A DNA stretch of 14,041 nt from Thermoplasmata archaeon (lineage in GTDB: Archaea; Thermoplasmatota; JAKEGO01): contig JAKEGO010000107.1 in assembly GCA_022615805.1 (NCBI GenBank), positions 1-14,041 of the forward strand, read 5' to 3'. Under the pieces are notes generated by a model, which did not search any database, was not told the origin of the DNA, and saw only the letters and a list, made by a program, of their open reading frames with translations. The translations under genes were made by a program, and so were the position numbers. Positions 6,379 through 14,041 of this stretch are shown here, in pieces. Position 1 is the stretch's first letter, and each line of letters begins with the position of its first letter.

Positions 6379-9300
6379 ATGAAAGGTGTTTTTCTCGGGA
6401 TCTGTCTGGCCGTGGTCGTGCTCGTCTGCATGAACCTGACGCCCGCCGCATCCGCGGCGGACATCATCGTCGACGATGACGGCGGTCCCTGGTCGGACTT
6501 CGATAACATCGTGGATGCGGTGGCGGCCGCTTCCGGCGGCGACAATATCTACGTCTACGGCGGGACGTACAACGAGTCCGTCGTGGTGGAGATCGGCATC
6601 AACCTGTACGGGAACGGGACCGAGGGGGATGACGCGACGCGGGTCAACGGCTCTTCAGCCTCGAAGTACGCGTTCCAGCTGCACGGAGGCTCGATCCAGC
6701 TGTCCGGCATGAACCTCACCGGGGAGGTGTTCGCCGTCCAGGTGCTTTCGACCGGATTCGCCGTGATGGACCACCTTTCGGTACATTCCGTGGCGACCGG
6801 CGTCGCGATCAACGACTCGGGCTTCTTCGCGATCCAGAACAGCACCTTCTACGGTTGCGATTACGGTATCAAAATGTGGGACTGCTCTATCTTCGGGATA
6901 AACGACAACGCGTTCAGGGATTGCGAGTATCCACTCGAGGTCGAATCGGTGAGCTCCCTCTATGTGATCAACAACACCGTGACCGAGTCGCACAACGGGT
7001 TCATCCTCAAGTGGACGAACGACTCGACCGTCAGGGCGAACGCGATCGAGGGGATCCTGGTCGATGGCATCAACCTGTTCGAGTGCAGGGATGACATCGT
7101 CGGAAGGAACGTCCTCTCCTGTTCCGACACGTTCACTTCCTCGGGCATCTACGTTCAAATGTGCTCGAACATCCTGTTCCGGGAGAACAAGGTCACCGAT
7201 ACTGGTTTCCAGTTCTATGGCCCCCGCCTCAGGCACTGGGCATCGCACACCTTCGACTCCAACAAGGTCAATGGTGCGCCCGTGTACTATTCGGTCGGCG
7301 ACTCGTCCCTCGCCATAACAGGCAACCTGGGCCAGGTCATCATCGTCAACGGCAGGTACATGACGGTCCAGGATGTCGTGATCGGGAACACCTCGGTCGG
7401 CGTCTACAACGTGTTCAGCGACGGGACCGCCCTCTCGGGCGTGACGCTCAGCGGCTCGATGATCGGCGCGTTCTCCCTGATGAGCAACGAGACGTATCTC
7501 AACGACACAAGGCTATCGGGCAACTATATCGGGTCCAATGCCCAGTACGTCGTCGGCATTGAGGCCAACGGGGTGACGGCCGAGGACTCCTCGTACACCG
7601 GGATGATCTACAACGTGTGCTCCGGCGTTACCATCGACGGAGCGGTGCTGTCGAGGAACATGTACGGGATCGCCCTCATATCCGTGGACCATCTCAGCGC
7701 CGATAATGTGGAGTGCTATTCCAATCACATTGACGTCTATACTACCGGCGTCTATGGTTTCACCATCGCCAATTTCACGAGCACCGGCGCGGAGCGTTCG
7801 ATGGAGCTCTATTCGATACAAAATGGCGAGATGCACGCGATGTCGATCATGAGGGCAACGAACGGCATCATGGTCTACGGGGGCAGCAACGTCACCCTTG
7901 TCGACAACGACATCGAGGCGTCGGCCATCGCCGTCAACATGCTGGCACTGAGGTTCCGGTTCTGGGAGAACCGCTTCATGAACGGCAGCCTGTTCTTGCA
8001 GGGCATGTCCCTCGAGGAATGGAACTCCCACGACATCCCGGAGAACAACACCGTCGACGGGGACACCGACGGACCCGCACCGGCGCTGCCGATACATTAC
8101 CTCGTGGATACGGTCAACGCCACCGTGACCGGCGATTACGGCCAGGTCATCCTCGCGAACTGCTCGCGGGTCACGGTCACGGGCATGTCCACCGTCGGGT
8201 CCTCGGTCCCCATCATCGCGGGATTCTGCGATCGGCTCAACATCACCGACAACACGCTGGTCGCCCCCACATACTCTGGTTTCTACATCGAATCGAGCAA
8301 GGGGGTGAGGGTCGACGGGAACGAGGTCATAGGATCCTACCAGTACGGTGGCACATACGGGCCCAACGTCCTCGACTGCTACATACTTAACAACACGTTC
8401 ATCGATTCGCTCTCCTACGCCCTGTGGGTCGGTTTCGTGACCGACCCCGCCTACATCTACTGGAACACCTTCATCGACAACGGGCCGGGCGCCCAGGTCT
8501 TCGATTGGTGGGGCAGCGCGGAGTGGGACAACGGTTCCGTCGGCAACTGGTGGTCCGATTACAGTGGCTTTGACGCCGACCGCGATGGGATCGGGGACAC
8601 GCCGTACCAGATCCCCACCATGGTCATGGCATCGGACCGCTTCCCGACCGGCAACTTCGCACCGGAGCTCACCGCATGGCCGGTGACGCCCTCCAACGGC
8701 ACCCCGGAGACGGAGTTCACCTTCACGGTGACGTACTGCGACCCGGACGGCAATCCGGCCGACAGCGTGACCGTCGATATCATGGGGACATCCTTCAACA
8801 TGACGCAGGGCTCCGACGCCCCATGGACCGACGGGGTCAACTTCACCCTTACGACGACGCTCGGGCGAGGCGAATGGTACTTCCATTTCAACACGAGCGA
8901 TGGATGGCGCACGAACACGACCGGCACGCTGTACGGCCCGAACGTGAACAGGTTGCCGGAGCTCGTTGACCTGAGCATGTTCACGGACCCGGGCCGCTCG
9001 ATCGACAATTACACGTTCTACGTGCACTATCGCGACGACGACAACGACACGCCCGTCCAGGTGGTGCTGAACGTCGGCGGTGGCATGTACGACATGGAGC
9101 AGAGCGACGAGAACGAGACGTTCTACTACGGTGGCGTCGTCTTCGAGGCGACGGTATCGCTCGCGCCGGGCAACCACACCTACAACTTCTCCGCCAACGA
9201 CGGACGCGAGTGGAACTGGACAAACGGCACCGGATACGTGCGCGTGAACGACCCGCCGATGCTCCTCGACCCGATGATCAGCCCCGAATGGGGGGATAAC

Positions 9301-10971
9301 GCGACCCTGTTCTTCTTCACGGTCGACTACTTCGACACCGACGGCGACATCCCCTCCGGCGTGTGGCTCAACGTCGACGGGATCCCGTTCGAGATGTTCA
9401 CCCCGATGAACGTCTCCGAATGGGACGGCGTTTCTCCCATCCCTTATTCCTTCAACACCACCCTGTACTTCGGCACTCTCGAATTCAACTTCTCCGCGAG
9501 GGACCCCTACGAGTGGAACACGACGGGTAACCGTTCGGTACGTGTCAACCGCCCGCCGAAGCTCAGGGACCCCGTGGTGGATCCCGCCACCGGCAACGAG
9601 TCCCACACCTTCACGTTCAGCGTCACGTACCGCGACGGCGACAACGATCCGCCAGCCTTCATGAGCGTCACCATCGACACCGACGACTTCGCCATGTCAC
9701 CGACGACCAACAGCACTGATTACGTGACCGGGGTCGAGTATTCCTACGTGACTTACCTCGGTGTAGGTATGCACATCTACTCGTTCGCCTCTTCGGACGG
9801 GTACGAGGATGTGGATACCCCGGCCTACTCTGTCGAGGTCGAGGAGTCCGACGTCCCGATCAAGCCTCTGGCGTACATCGACGCGATATCGCCGTCGACG
9901 GCCGAGGCCGGCGAGACCGTCCACATGGAGGGCCACGGCTCGGGAGGGGAGATCACCGATTTCGAGTGGACGTCGGACATCGACGGCGTCGTCGGGACCG
10001 AAGCGTCCATCGACGTCGACGACCTGTCCGTCGGGGACCACCTCATATCCCTCCGCGTTCGGAACGACGACGACCTCTGGAGCGACCCGGTCAACGGCAG
10101 CGTCCTGATCACGGCAGGAGCCGCGCTCCCGGACGCCCGCGTGCTGACGCTTACGGTCCTGCCCCTCGAGCCCGAGGAGGACGCGGAGGTCACCATCGTC
10201 GCCACGGCGTCGAACGCGGGCGACGCTCCCGGCAACTTCACGCTGGGGGTCTACCAGACATCATCCCCGTGGTCGGACATCGACGACCTCACCCTCATCG
10301 CGACCCGGGATGTGTCGCTCGACCCCGACGAGACTATCGACATCACCGTCACGTGGACCCCTTCCGCCGCGGGCGAATACACGATCGTCGTGTGGGCAGA
10401 CCCCGACAGATCGGTCGTCGAGTTGAAGGAGAACAACAACATCCGCGAGACGTCCGTGACCGTCGCGGAAGCGGAGGAGCCGCCCGTCGAGCCACCGGAG
10501 GAGGATGACGCGGCCGCGATCGACCCAATGGCTGGCATAGGGATCGCCCTCGTCATCGTCATAGTGCTGGTCCTCGTCTTCGTCCTGACCCGTAGGAAGG
10601 GCGAGCGCGCGAAGCCCTCCCGGGATGACCGTCCCGCCTTCGACGACGGGGAAGGATGGTACCGCGACGGGCGCGGCGCCGGGGACGAGGCCAAGAGCCC
10701 CCCTGCAAGGGAGGGCCGCGATCCATGGGACGATGGCGAGCCGGACCGATGGAACGAGAGGGACCGCTACGACGGAGACCGGACCGGGCGTGAGGAGGAC
10801 ATGCCGTCAAGGGACCGGGAAGGCCCCCGACGGGAGGGCCGCGAGAGCCACTCCCGGGATGGGCCACCCACGGATCAGGACCGGTACGACGCCCACCCGT
10901 CGAACGACGGGATGGTCCCGGACGGGGACAGGCCACGCGGCGACCGTCCCAAGGGCCCGGAACAATGGTGA
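6379..10971 (+). CDS. Giant NosD-like beta-helix / Ig-PKD / CARDB surface protein, paralogue 2
   Basis: A 1530-residue paralogue of the preceding protein with the same domain order. A signal peptide (1-26, ASA cleavage) is followed by VDDDGGPWSDF at the start of the beta-helix. The helix has two NosD modules (near 290-322 and 551-592) and ends with GNWWSDY and DGIGDTPY near 722-745. Four Ig-like domains follow (about 760-856, 857-956, 957-1056, 1057-1157), then one PKD-like domain (1158-1247, FEWTSDIDG). A CARDB-like domain (about 1248-1370), a Glu/Pro-rich spacer, a membrane helix (1385-1404) and RRKGER come next. The 126-residue cytoplasmic tail is dominated by Arg, Asp, Glu, Gly and Pro. 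The third Ig-like domain lacks the Cys-x-Cys loop of paralogue 1. The start is set by GGTGA (6368-6372) 6 nt before the ATG and by the TATA box at 6322-6329. The role is probably at the cell surface, binding glycan or another ligand; the substrate is unknown. Sequons are frequent in the ectodomain. Confidence 0.95.
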   Translation: MKGVFLGICLAVVVLVCMNLTPAASAADIIVDDDGGPWSDFDNIVDAVAAASGGDNIYVYGGTYNESVVVEIGINLYGNGTEGDDATRVNGSSASKYAFQLHGGSIQLSGMNLTGEVFAVQVLSTGFAVMDHLSVHSVATGVAINDSGFFAIQNSTFYGCDYGIKMWDCSIFGINDNAFRDCEYPLEVESVSSLYVINNTVTESHNGFILKWTNDSTVRANAIEGILVDGINLFECRDDIVGRNVLSCSDTFTSSGIYVQMCSNILFRENKVTDTGFQFYGPRLRHWASHTFDSNKVNGAPVYYSVGDSSLAITGNLGQVIIVNGRYMTVQDVVIGNTSVGVYNVFSDGTALSGVTLSGSMIGAFSLMSNETYLNDTRLSGNYIGSNAQYVVGIEANGVTAEDSSYTGMIYNVCSGVTIDGAVLSRNMYGIALISVDHLSADNVECYSNHIDVYTTGVYGFTIANFTSTGAERSMELYSIQNGEMHAMSIMRATNGIMVYGGSNVTLVDNDIEASAIAVNMLALRFRFWENRFMNGSLFLQGMSLEEWNSHDIPENNTVDGDTDGPAPALPIHYLVDTVNATVTGDYGQVILANCSRVTVTGMSTVGSSVPIIAGFCDRLNITDNTLVAPTYSGFYIESSKGVRVDGNEVIGSYQYGGTYGPNVLDCYILNNTFIDSLSYALWVGFVTDPAYIYWNTFIDNGPGAQVFDWWGSAEWDNGSVGNWWSDYSGFDADRDGIGDTPYQIPTMVMASDRFPTGNFAPELTAWPVTPSNGTPETEFTFTVTYCDPDGNPADSVTVDIMGTSFNMTQGSDAPWTDGVNFTLTTTLGRGEWYFHFNTSDGWRTNTTGTLYGPNVNRLPELVDLSMFTDPGRSIDNYTFYVHYRDDDNDTPVQVVLNVGGGMYDMEQSDENETFYYGGVVFEATVSLAPGNHTYNFSANDGREWNWTNGTGYVRVNDPPMLLDPMISPEWGDNATLFFFTVDYFDTDGDIPSGVWLNVDGIPFEMFTPMNVSEWDGVSPIPYSFNTTLYFGTLEFNFSARDPYEWNTTGNRSVRVNRPPKLRDPVVDPATGNESHTFTFSVTYRDGDNDPPAFMSVTIDTDDFAMSPTTNSTDYVTGVEYSYVTYLGVGMHIYSFASSDGYEDVDTPAYSVEVEESDVPIKPLAYIDAISPSTAEAGETVHMEGHGSGGEITDFEWTSDIDGVVGTEASIDVDDLSVGDHLISLRVRNDDDLWSDPVNGSVLITAGAALPDARVLTLTVLPLEPEEDAEVTIVATASNAGDAPGNFTLGVYQTSSPWSDIDDLTLIATRDVSLDPDETIDITVTWTPSAAGEYTIVVWADPDRSVVELKENNNIRETSVTVAEAEEPPVEPPEEDDAAAIDPMAGIGIALVIVIVLVLVFVLTRRKGERAKPSRDDRPAFDDGEGWYRDGRGAGDEAKSPPAREGRDPWDDGEPDRWNERDRYDGDRTGREEDMPSRDREGPRREGRESHSRDGPPTDQDRYDAHPSNDGMVPDGDRPRGDRPKGPEQW

Positions 10972-10984
10972 TACAGCGCACTTG

Positions 10985-11020
10985 GCCGCGCCCTCGCCGT
11001 GGCGCGGCACCCCCAATTTT
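10985..11020 (+). terminator. Hairpin with downstream T-run after the second surface-protein gene
   Basis: GCCGCGCC (10985-10992) pairs perfectly with GGCGCGGC (11001-11008) around an 8-nt loop. CCCCCAATTTT follows the stem. The hairpin begins 14 bp after the stop codon. Intrinsic hairpin terminators are less typical in archaea than T-tracts, and the T-run is short, so it may equally be a 3'-end stabilising structure. Confidence 0.5.
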
Positions 11021-11061
11021 CAGCATCAGAACCGGCAGGACCCCGCTTCGAGCGCGGATGA

Positions 11062-11080
11062 AGGAATGCCTGGTATTCCT
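11062..11080 (-). terminator. Small hairpin at the 3' end of the ATPase gene
   Basis: AGGAAT and ATTCCT form a short stem, extendable by a G-T wobble pair, and the hairpin touches the last base of the ATPase stop codon. There is no strong T-run downstream on the minus strand. It could be a weak terminator or a 3'-end processing structure. Confidence 0.3.
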
Positions 11081-13626
11081 CAGCCGAGGAACTTCGTGAG
11101 GAACCCGTCCACAGTCCCGCGGATGCCGTCGAGATAGGCGACCCTTCTCCCCTTTGGCGAGACGTAGGTGACCCTGTAGTACGGGTACATCACGTCCTCG
11201 AGGCGCACGGGCTCTCCATGGTAGAGCAGACCGACCATCCTCGTTATGTCGTGGTGCGACACTGTGGGCTGGAAGAGCTCCTCGAGGGGGATGGCCTCCT
11301 CGATGGGCGGCAGGTCTTGGGAGAAGAGCCTGTGCCGGGTGGCGAGCGTCTGGAGGAACACACCCTCCTCAGAGCGGACGAGCCCGTTCTCCGCTAGCCT
11401 GTCGAGCATCCTTGCGACCACCTGTTCGTCGAGGTGCAGGGACCCGGCGAGGTCCACAACGGTCCCCGGGTCCGAGAGCGCGAGGAAGATGCGGACCTCG
11501 TCGTCCGAGAGAGCCATCACGAGGGGGAGCCCCTGCGAGCGCTTCAGACCCGAGGCGCCAGGCGTCGCCACCTCGCCGGTCATCCGGTCCCAGAGCACGG
11601 TCTCGACGTCGACCCTCTTGCCGAGGAGCCCTTTCCGCAGGTAGCGGAACGTGACCTTCGTCATGGGAAGGCCCACCAGCTCCACCGTCGAGAGTCTCTC
11701 CCTGCCGAAGAGCCCCCTGGCCTTCGAGGATGCGATCTCGCCCGCGTCCTCGGGAGTCAGCGCGGGCGCGAAGGCTGCCACGGCCCCCGCGCGGTCCTCT
11801 TCCCCGTCGGCGCCACCGCCCTCCGGACCCGGGTTCGCGGGCTCTCCTGCCCCCTCGGTCGCCCCCTCTCCGGCGCGGCCGTCCTGGCTAGGTCCCAGGA
11901 GGTCCTCCATCGTGAAGCGAGGCGGCGAGAGGTCGGTCCCGGCTCCGGCGCTTGGCGTCCCAACCGCGGATGCGACTGCGGGCTCCGCAGGGTCCGCCGG
12001 GGCCCCCTCCTTTCCGGCATCGTCCTCCCCCGTCACCCCTTCCCCCTCGCCCTCCGCGAGCTGTTCGCCGACCTCACCGCCCTCGCCCTCGCGCGAATCC
12101 TCCGCCATCCCCTCCGGGGGGGCTTCGACGCCCTCCTCCCGTTCTGGTCCGGCTGGGCTCGCCTCCGGCTCGGCTCCATCGCCCGCGCCCCCGACCGTCG
12201 TTTCCGCCATGACAGGCGCCCTCCTCTCGTTGGGGGGCGCGACGGCCAGGTCCATGCGCTTGTCCGTGGGCACGGCCTGCCGTCCGCCGTGGTGGCTCCT
12301 GCGCGGCCTGACCTCGAACACGAAGGACCGGTTCTGCGTCTGCTGGTCGGCGATGATCCCCACGCCGACCGGAAGGCCGCGGATGAAGTCGGAGTCGGCC
12401 ATGACCGCGGGCATCTTCGCGGGCATCCTGCGCCTGAGGGCGGTTATGTCGTCCTCGAGCGCGAGGTTGTGGCCGATCATGATATCCACCTGGGAGAGGA
12501 CATCGTCGTTGGTCGCCGCCGGCCTCTGGGTCGAGAGGACGAGCGCGCACCCGGGCTTCCGGCCGAGCTTGGCGTACTCGACCAGGGCCATCGTGGCCGG
12601 GGTCTCCCCCTTGTGAGGCAACATCAGATGTGCCTCGTCGATGAGGAGCCATGTGACCGGGATCGTGGGCGCCTGGGAGGGAGACTGCGCTATCATCTCC
12701 GCGTCCTCGGCCCGCGTGGCCTGTATCCTCGCCTCAAGTATCTTCCGCGCGAGAATGCCCACGACGAGCGCCCTCGTGTTCTCCCCGAGCCTCTGGTGGC
12801 TCACGTCGATGATCGTGACCTGATCGCGGACCGAGATGCGGTCCATCGGGGTCCCCTCCGCCTGGAATATCCCCCATGGTCTGGCCGCCTCGAACCTTGC
12901 GATGACCGACCGGCGCGTGGCCGGCGCGAACCCGCGCTCCCTCGACTGAATGTCCTGATCTCGCTCGATGCAAGCGATGATGTCGTCGAGCTCGAACCTG
13001 TCATGGCCGATGAGCCTGGTGAGCCGCCCCGTCGAGGTCCGGGCCTTGTAACCGTCCCGCACCTTCTGGAGCACCGAACCGATCAGGAGGCCCTGGACCT
13101 TGAAGCGGTCGATGTCGAACACCGCGCACCAGTCCTCAGCCGTCATGTCGGCGACGCTGATGCTGAACGGCGCATCGACCGTCTCGCGCATCTCGGAGTA
13201 GAAGCCCGCGGGGGCCATCACGGTCAGGTTCTCGAGGCCCGCCGGTTCGAGCCCCCACTTCCTCAGCGCCGCCCTCTCGGTCTTCGACCTGTTCCCGTAC
13301 CGCATCGACCAGAACACGCCGACCGGATCGACTATGACCACTCCGATCCCCGCCCTGGACGACGCGAGCCCCTCGGCCACGACGCCGAGCGAGTAGCTCT
13401 TCCCGCTCCCCCTCTTGCCGCATATGAAGACGATGTGCGGGAACCTCGCGTCCATCAGGAGCTCCCTCCCGTGGTACGGGCCCGCCTCGCAGACCGCGCC
13501 GATCTCGATCAGGTCCCTCCGGCCGATCCTGCCGTGGCCCATGGCCGACCGCCCGATCACGACGGCGTCGTCGTCCTCGAGCGGGCTGAAGGGGGCGTCG
13601 ACGGGTATCGAGTGCAATTTCGCCAT
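11080..13626 (-). CDS. HerA-like (DUF87) hexameric ATPase with acidic linker and C-terminal winged-helix region
   Basis: An 848-residue protein of the HerA/FtsK superfamily. A short N-terminal beta region (about 1-65), possibly a reduced HAS-barrel, precedes the ATPase core. Walker A is GKRGSGKS (70-77), Walker B is WLLIDEAH (326-333), and STQRP (365-369) matches the post-Walker B motif of HerA proteins. Family members are hexameric DNA pumps or helicases; archaeal HerA acts with the nuclease NurA in DNA end resection. Residues about 462-620 are an acidic Gly/Glu/Pro/Ala-rich linker, probably disordered, with one hydrophobic island (MEDLLG, 573-578). The C-terminal part (about 621-848) has a beta motif (PMTKVTF, 654-660), a winged-helix segment (about 707-758) and a second similar beta motif (YYRVTY, 816-821). 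It is longer than the roughly 500 residues usual for archaeal HerA, and no nurA, mre11 or rad50 is visible beside it, so it may belong to a separate HerA-like branch. It is cytoplasmic, with no membrane helix. It converges on the second surface-protein gene. Confidence 0.93.
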   Translation of the reverse strand: MAKLHSIPVDAPFSPLEDDDAVVIGRSAMGHGRIGRRDLIEIGAVCEAGPYHGRELLMDARFPHIVFICGKRGSGKSYSLGVVAEGLASSRAGIGVVIVDPVGVFWSMRYGNRSKTERAALRKWGLEPAGLENLTVMAPAGFYSEMRETVDAPFSISVADMTAEDWCAVFDIDRFKVQGLLIGSVLQKVRDGYKARTSTGRLTRLIGHDRFELDDIIACIERDQDIQSRERGFAPATRRSVIARFEAARPWGIFQAEGTPMDRISVRDQVTIIDVSHQRLGENTRALVVGILARKILEARIQATRAEDAEMIAQSPSQAPTIPVTWLLIDEAHLMLPHKGETPATMALVEYAKLGRKPGCALVLSTQRPAATNDDVLSQVDIMIGHNLALEDDITALRRRMPAKMPAVMADSDFIRGLPVGVGIIADQQTQNRSFVFEVRPRRSHHGGRQAVPTDKRMDLAVAPPNERRAPVMAETTVGGAGDGAEPEASPAGPEREEGVEAPPEGMAEDSREGEGGEVGEQLAEGEGEGVTGEDDAGKEGAPADPAEPAVASAVGTPSAGAGTDLSPPRFTMEDLLGPSQDGRAGEGATEGAGEPANPGPEGGGADGEEDRAGAVAAFAPALTPEDAGEIASSKARGLFGRERLSTVELVGLPMTKVTFRYLRKGLLGKRVDVETVLWDRMTGEVATPGASGLKRSQGLPLVMALSDDEVRIFLALSDPGTVVDLAGSLHLDEQVVARMLDRLAENGLVRSEEGVFLQTLATRHRLFSQDLPPIEEAIPLEELFQPTVSHHDITRMVGLLYHGEPVRLEDVMYPYYRVTYVSPKGRRVAYLDGIRGTVDGFLTKFLG

Positions 13627-13646
13627 CTGGACAATATCGCCGGGCG

Positions 13647-13657
13647 CTTATTTGAAC
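13647..13657 (-). promoter_or_regulatory. TATA element of the ATPase gene, spaced for a leaderless transcript
   Basis: The minus strand reads GTTCAAATAAG about 22-31 nt upstream of the ATG at 13626. At the usual archaeal distance of about 25 nt, transcription would begin at or within a few bases of the start codon. No Shine-Dalgarno sequence precedes the ATG (the bases before it read GATATTGTCCAG), which fits a leaderless mRNA. Confidence 0.5.
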
Positions 13658-13982
13658 CTTCGCCGGTGCGGGGCATCCTCGAAATAACCCGGGCCCGCGG
13701 GGATGAGGTGGAAGGACTCGGATCGACTGGCTTTTTCTGCGGATCGCCCGCATCCGACGGTGGAAGGTGCCTCCGAGGATCCTTCGGGATGAAGTCCCGG
13801 TGCGAGCCTGCTGCGGTTGACCTGATGGATGTCGGGCGTCCCCCGATGCCGCGCATGAGCGGCGTGCCCGGGCAGACCTTCTCGCTCTCTCGTTCGGGGC
13901 CAGGCAAGCGGTTCCATCGATCCGGTCGTCGGCCGCGGGCATGCGTCCCGGAATATGGCACCCATAACCCCGGTCCTGTTAA

Positions 13983-13991
13983 GTTAATATC
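13983..13991. promoter_or_regulatory. Possible TATA-like element near the right edge
   Basis: GTTAATATC on the plus strand, GATATTAAC on the minus strand, stands out in GC-rich surroundings. It could serve a plus-strand gene starting beyond 14041 or a minus-strand transcript across 13640-13960. The sequence does not decide the direction. Confidence 0.25.
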
Positions 13992-14041
13992 GATCGCACA
14001 CAGCAAACGGTCATTTCCCGCAGGCCCCCCCATGCGATCCA

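Larger units (their letters stand above)
13627..14041. other. Intergenic region upstream of the ATPase gene, no recognisable gene
   Basis: This stretch of about 415 bp is GC-rich apart from the ATPase promoter (13647-13657) and an AT-rich patch at about 13977-13991. Open frames cross it on the minus strand but are rich in Arg, Pro and Ser, overlap the ATPase gene out of frame and have no start signals. No tRNA, SRP RNA or RNase P RNA signature was recognised. A GC-rich inverted repeat lies at 13833-13870: inner stem GCCGC/GCGGC (13848-13852 with 13859-13863) and outer CGGGC/GCCCG. It could belong to an unannotated RNA or to a leader. Confidence 0.55.

Noticed and set aside
6107..6451. A 114-codon minus-strand open frame containing GLIELIADSWRVPMTFDG, which looks somewhat protein-like
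   Set aside because: It overlaps the start and signal peptide of the second surface protein and the AT-rich promoter island. It has no supporting start signal, and only a short central part looks protein-like.
7513..9606. A 697-codon open frame on the minus strand, opposite the second surface-protein gene
   Set aside because: It is antisense to a well-supported gene and is rich in Val, Asp, His, Arg and Gly, as expected from the complement of high-GC codons. It has no recognisable domain or start signal.
11651..12616. A 321-codon plus-strand open frame opposite the ATPase linker
   Set aside because: The Ser/Pro/Ala-rich translation mirrors the Gly/Glu/Ala-rich acidic linker of the ATPase. 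The ATPase motifs on the other strand are unambiguous.
13136..13942. Minus-strand open frames upstream of and overlapping the ATPase start
   Set aside because: They overlap the Walker A region out of frame, are rich in Arg and Pro, and would remove the well-placed ATPase promoter.

Overview
The window reads as high-GC archaeal DNA. The lineage is probably a Thermoplasmata-type euryarchaeon, but that is inferred from gene content and not proven. The evidence is TATA-box promoters at archaeal spacing (two carry the identical octamer TATTAATA), Shine-Dalgarno sites on some genes and an apparently leaderless start on another, very large secreted parallel beta-helix proteins rich in N-glycosylation sequons, and a HerA-type ATPase. 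Long open frames on the opposite strand of every gene are expected at this GC content and are not genes.

Layout. Positions 1-184 (minus strand) hold the N-terminus of an ion permease that runs off the left edge. Positions 185-635 are a divergent intergenic region with a TATA element for each flanking gene and a perfect 12-bp palindrome. Positions 636-6110 and 6379-10971 (plus strand) are two tandem paralogous giant cell-surface proteins of 1824 and 1530 residues. They are separated by a 268-bp spacer with an AT-rich promoter island. Each has a signal peptide, a NosD-like right-handed beta-helix of about 730 residues, a stalk of Ig/PKD-like beta-sandwich domains, a CARDB-like domain, one C-terminal membrane helix and a cytoplasmic tail of about 125-130 residues. 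A 108-bp convergent spacer with hairpins follows. Positions 11080-13626 (minus strand) encode an 848-residue HerA/FtsK-superfamily ATPase with an acidic linker and a C-terminal winged-helix region. The last 415 bp hold that gene's promoter and otherwise no recognisable gene.

How the genes relate. The two surface proteins share one architecture. The first can be derived from the second's domain order by one in-frame tandem duplication of a three-domain block (286 and 287 residues). They are probably envelope proteins that bind glycan or another extracellular ligand, with the stalk holding the beta-helix away from the membrane. No substrate can be named. The ATPase is convergent with them, has its own promoter and need not be functionally linked.

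No clear new system is visible. The best leads are the long cytoplasmic tails of both surface proteins (one carries a short match to a kinase catalytic loop, the other is Arg/Asp-rich), the duplicated stalk block with paired Cys-x-Cys motifs, and a 10-mer shared between the palindromic site and the ATPase start region.
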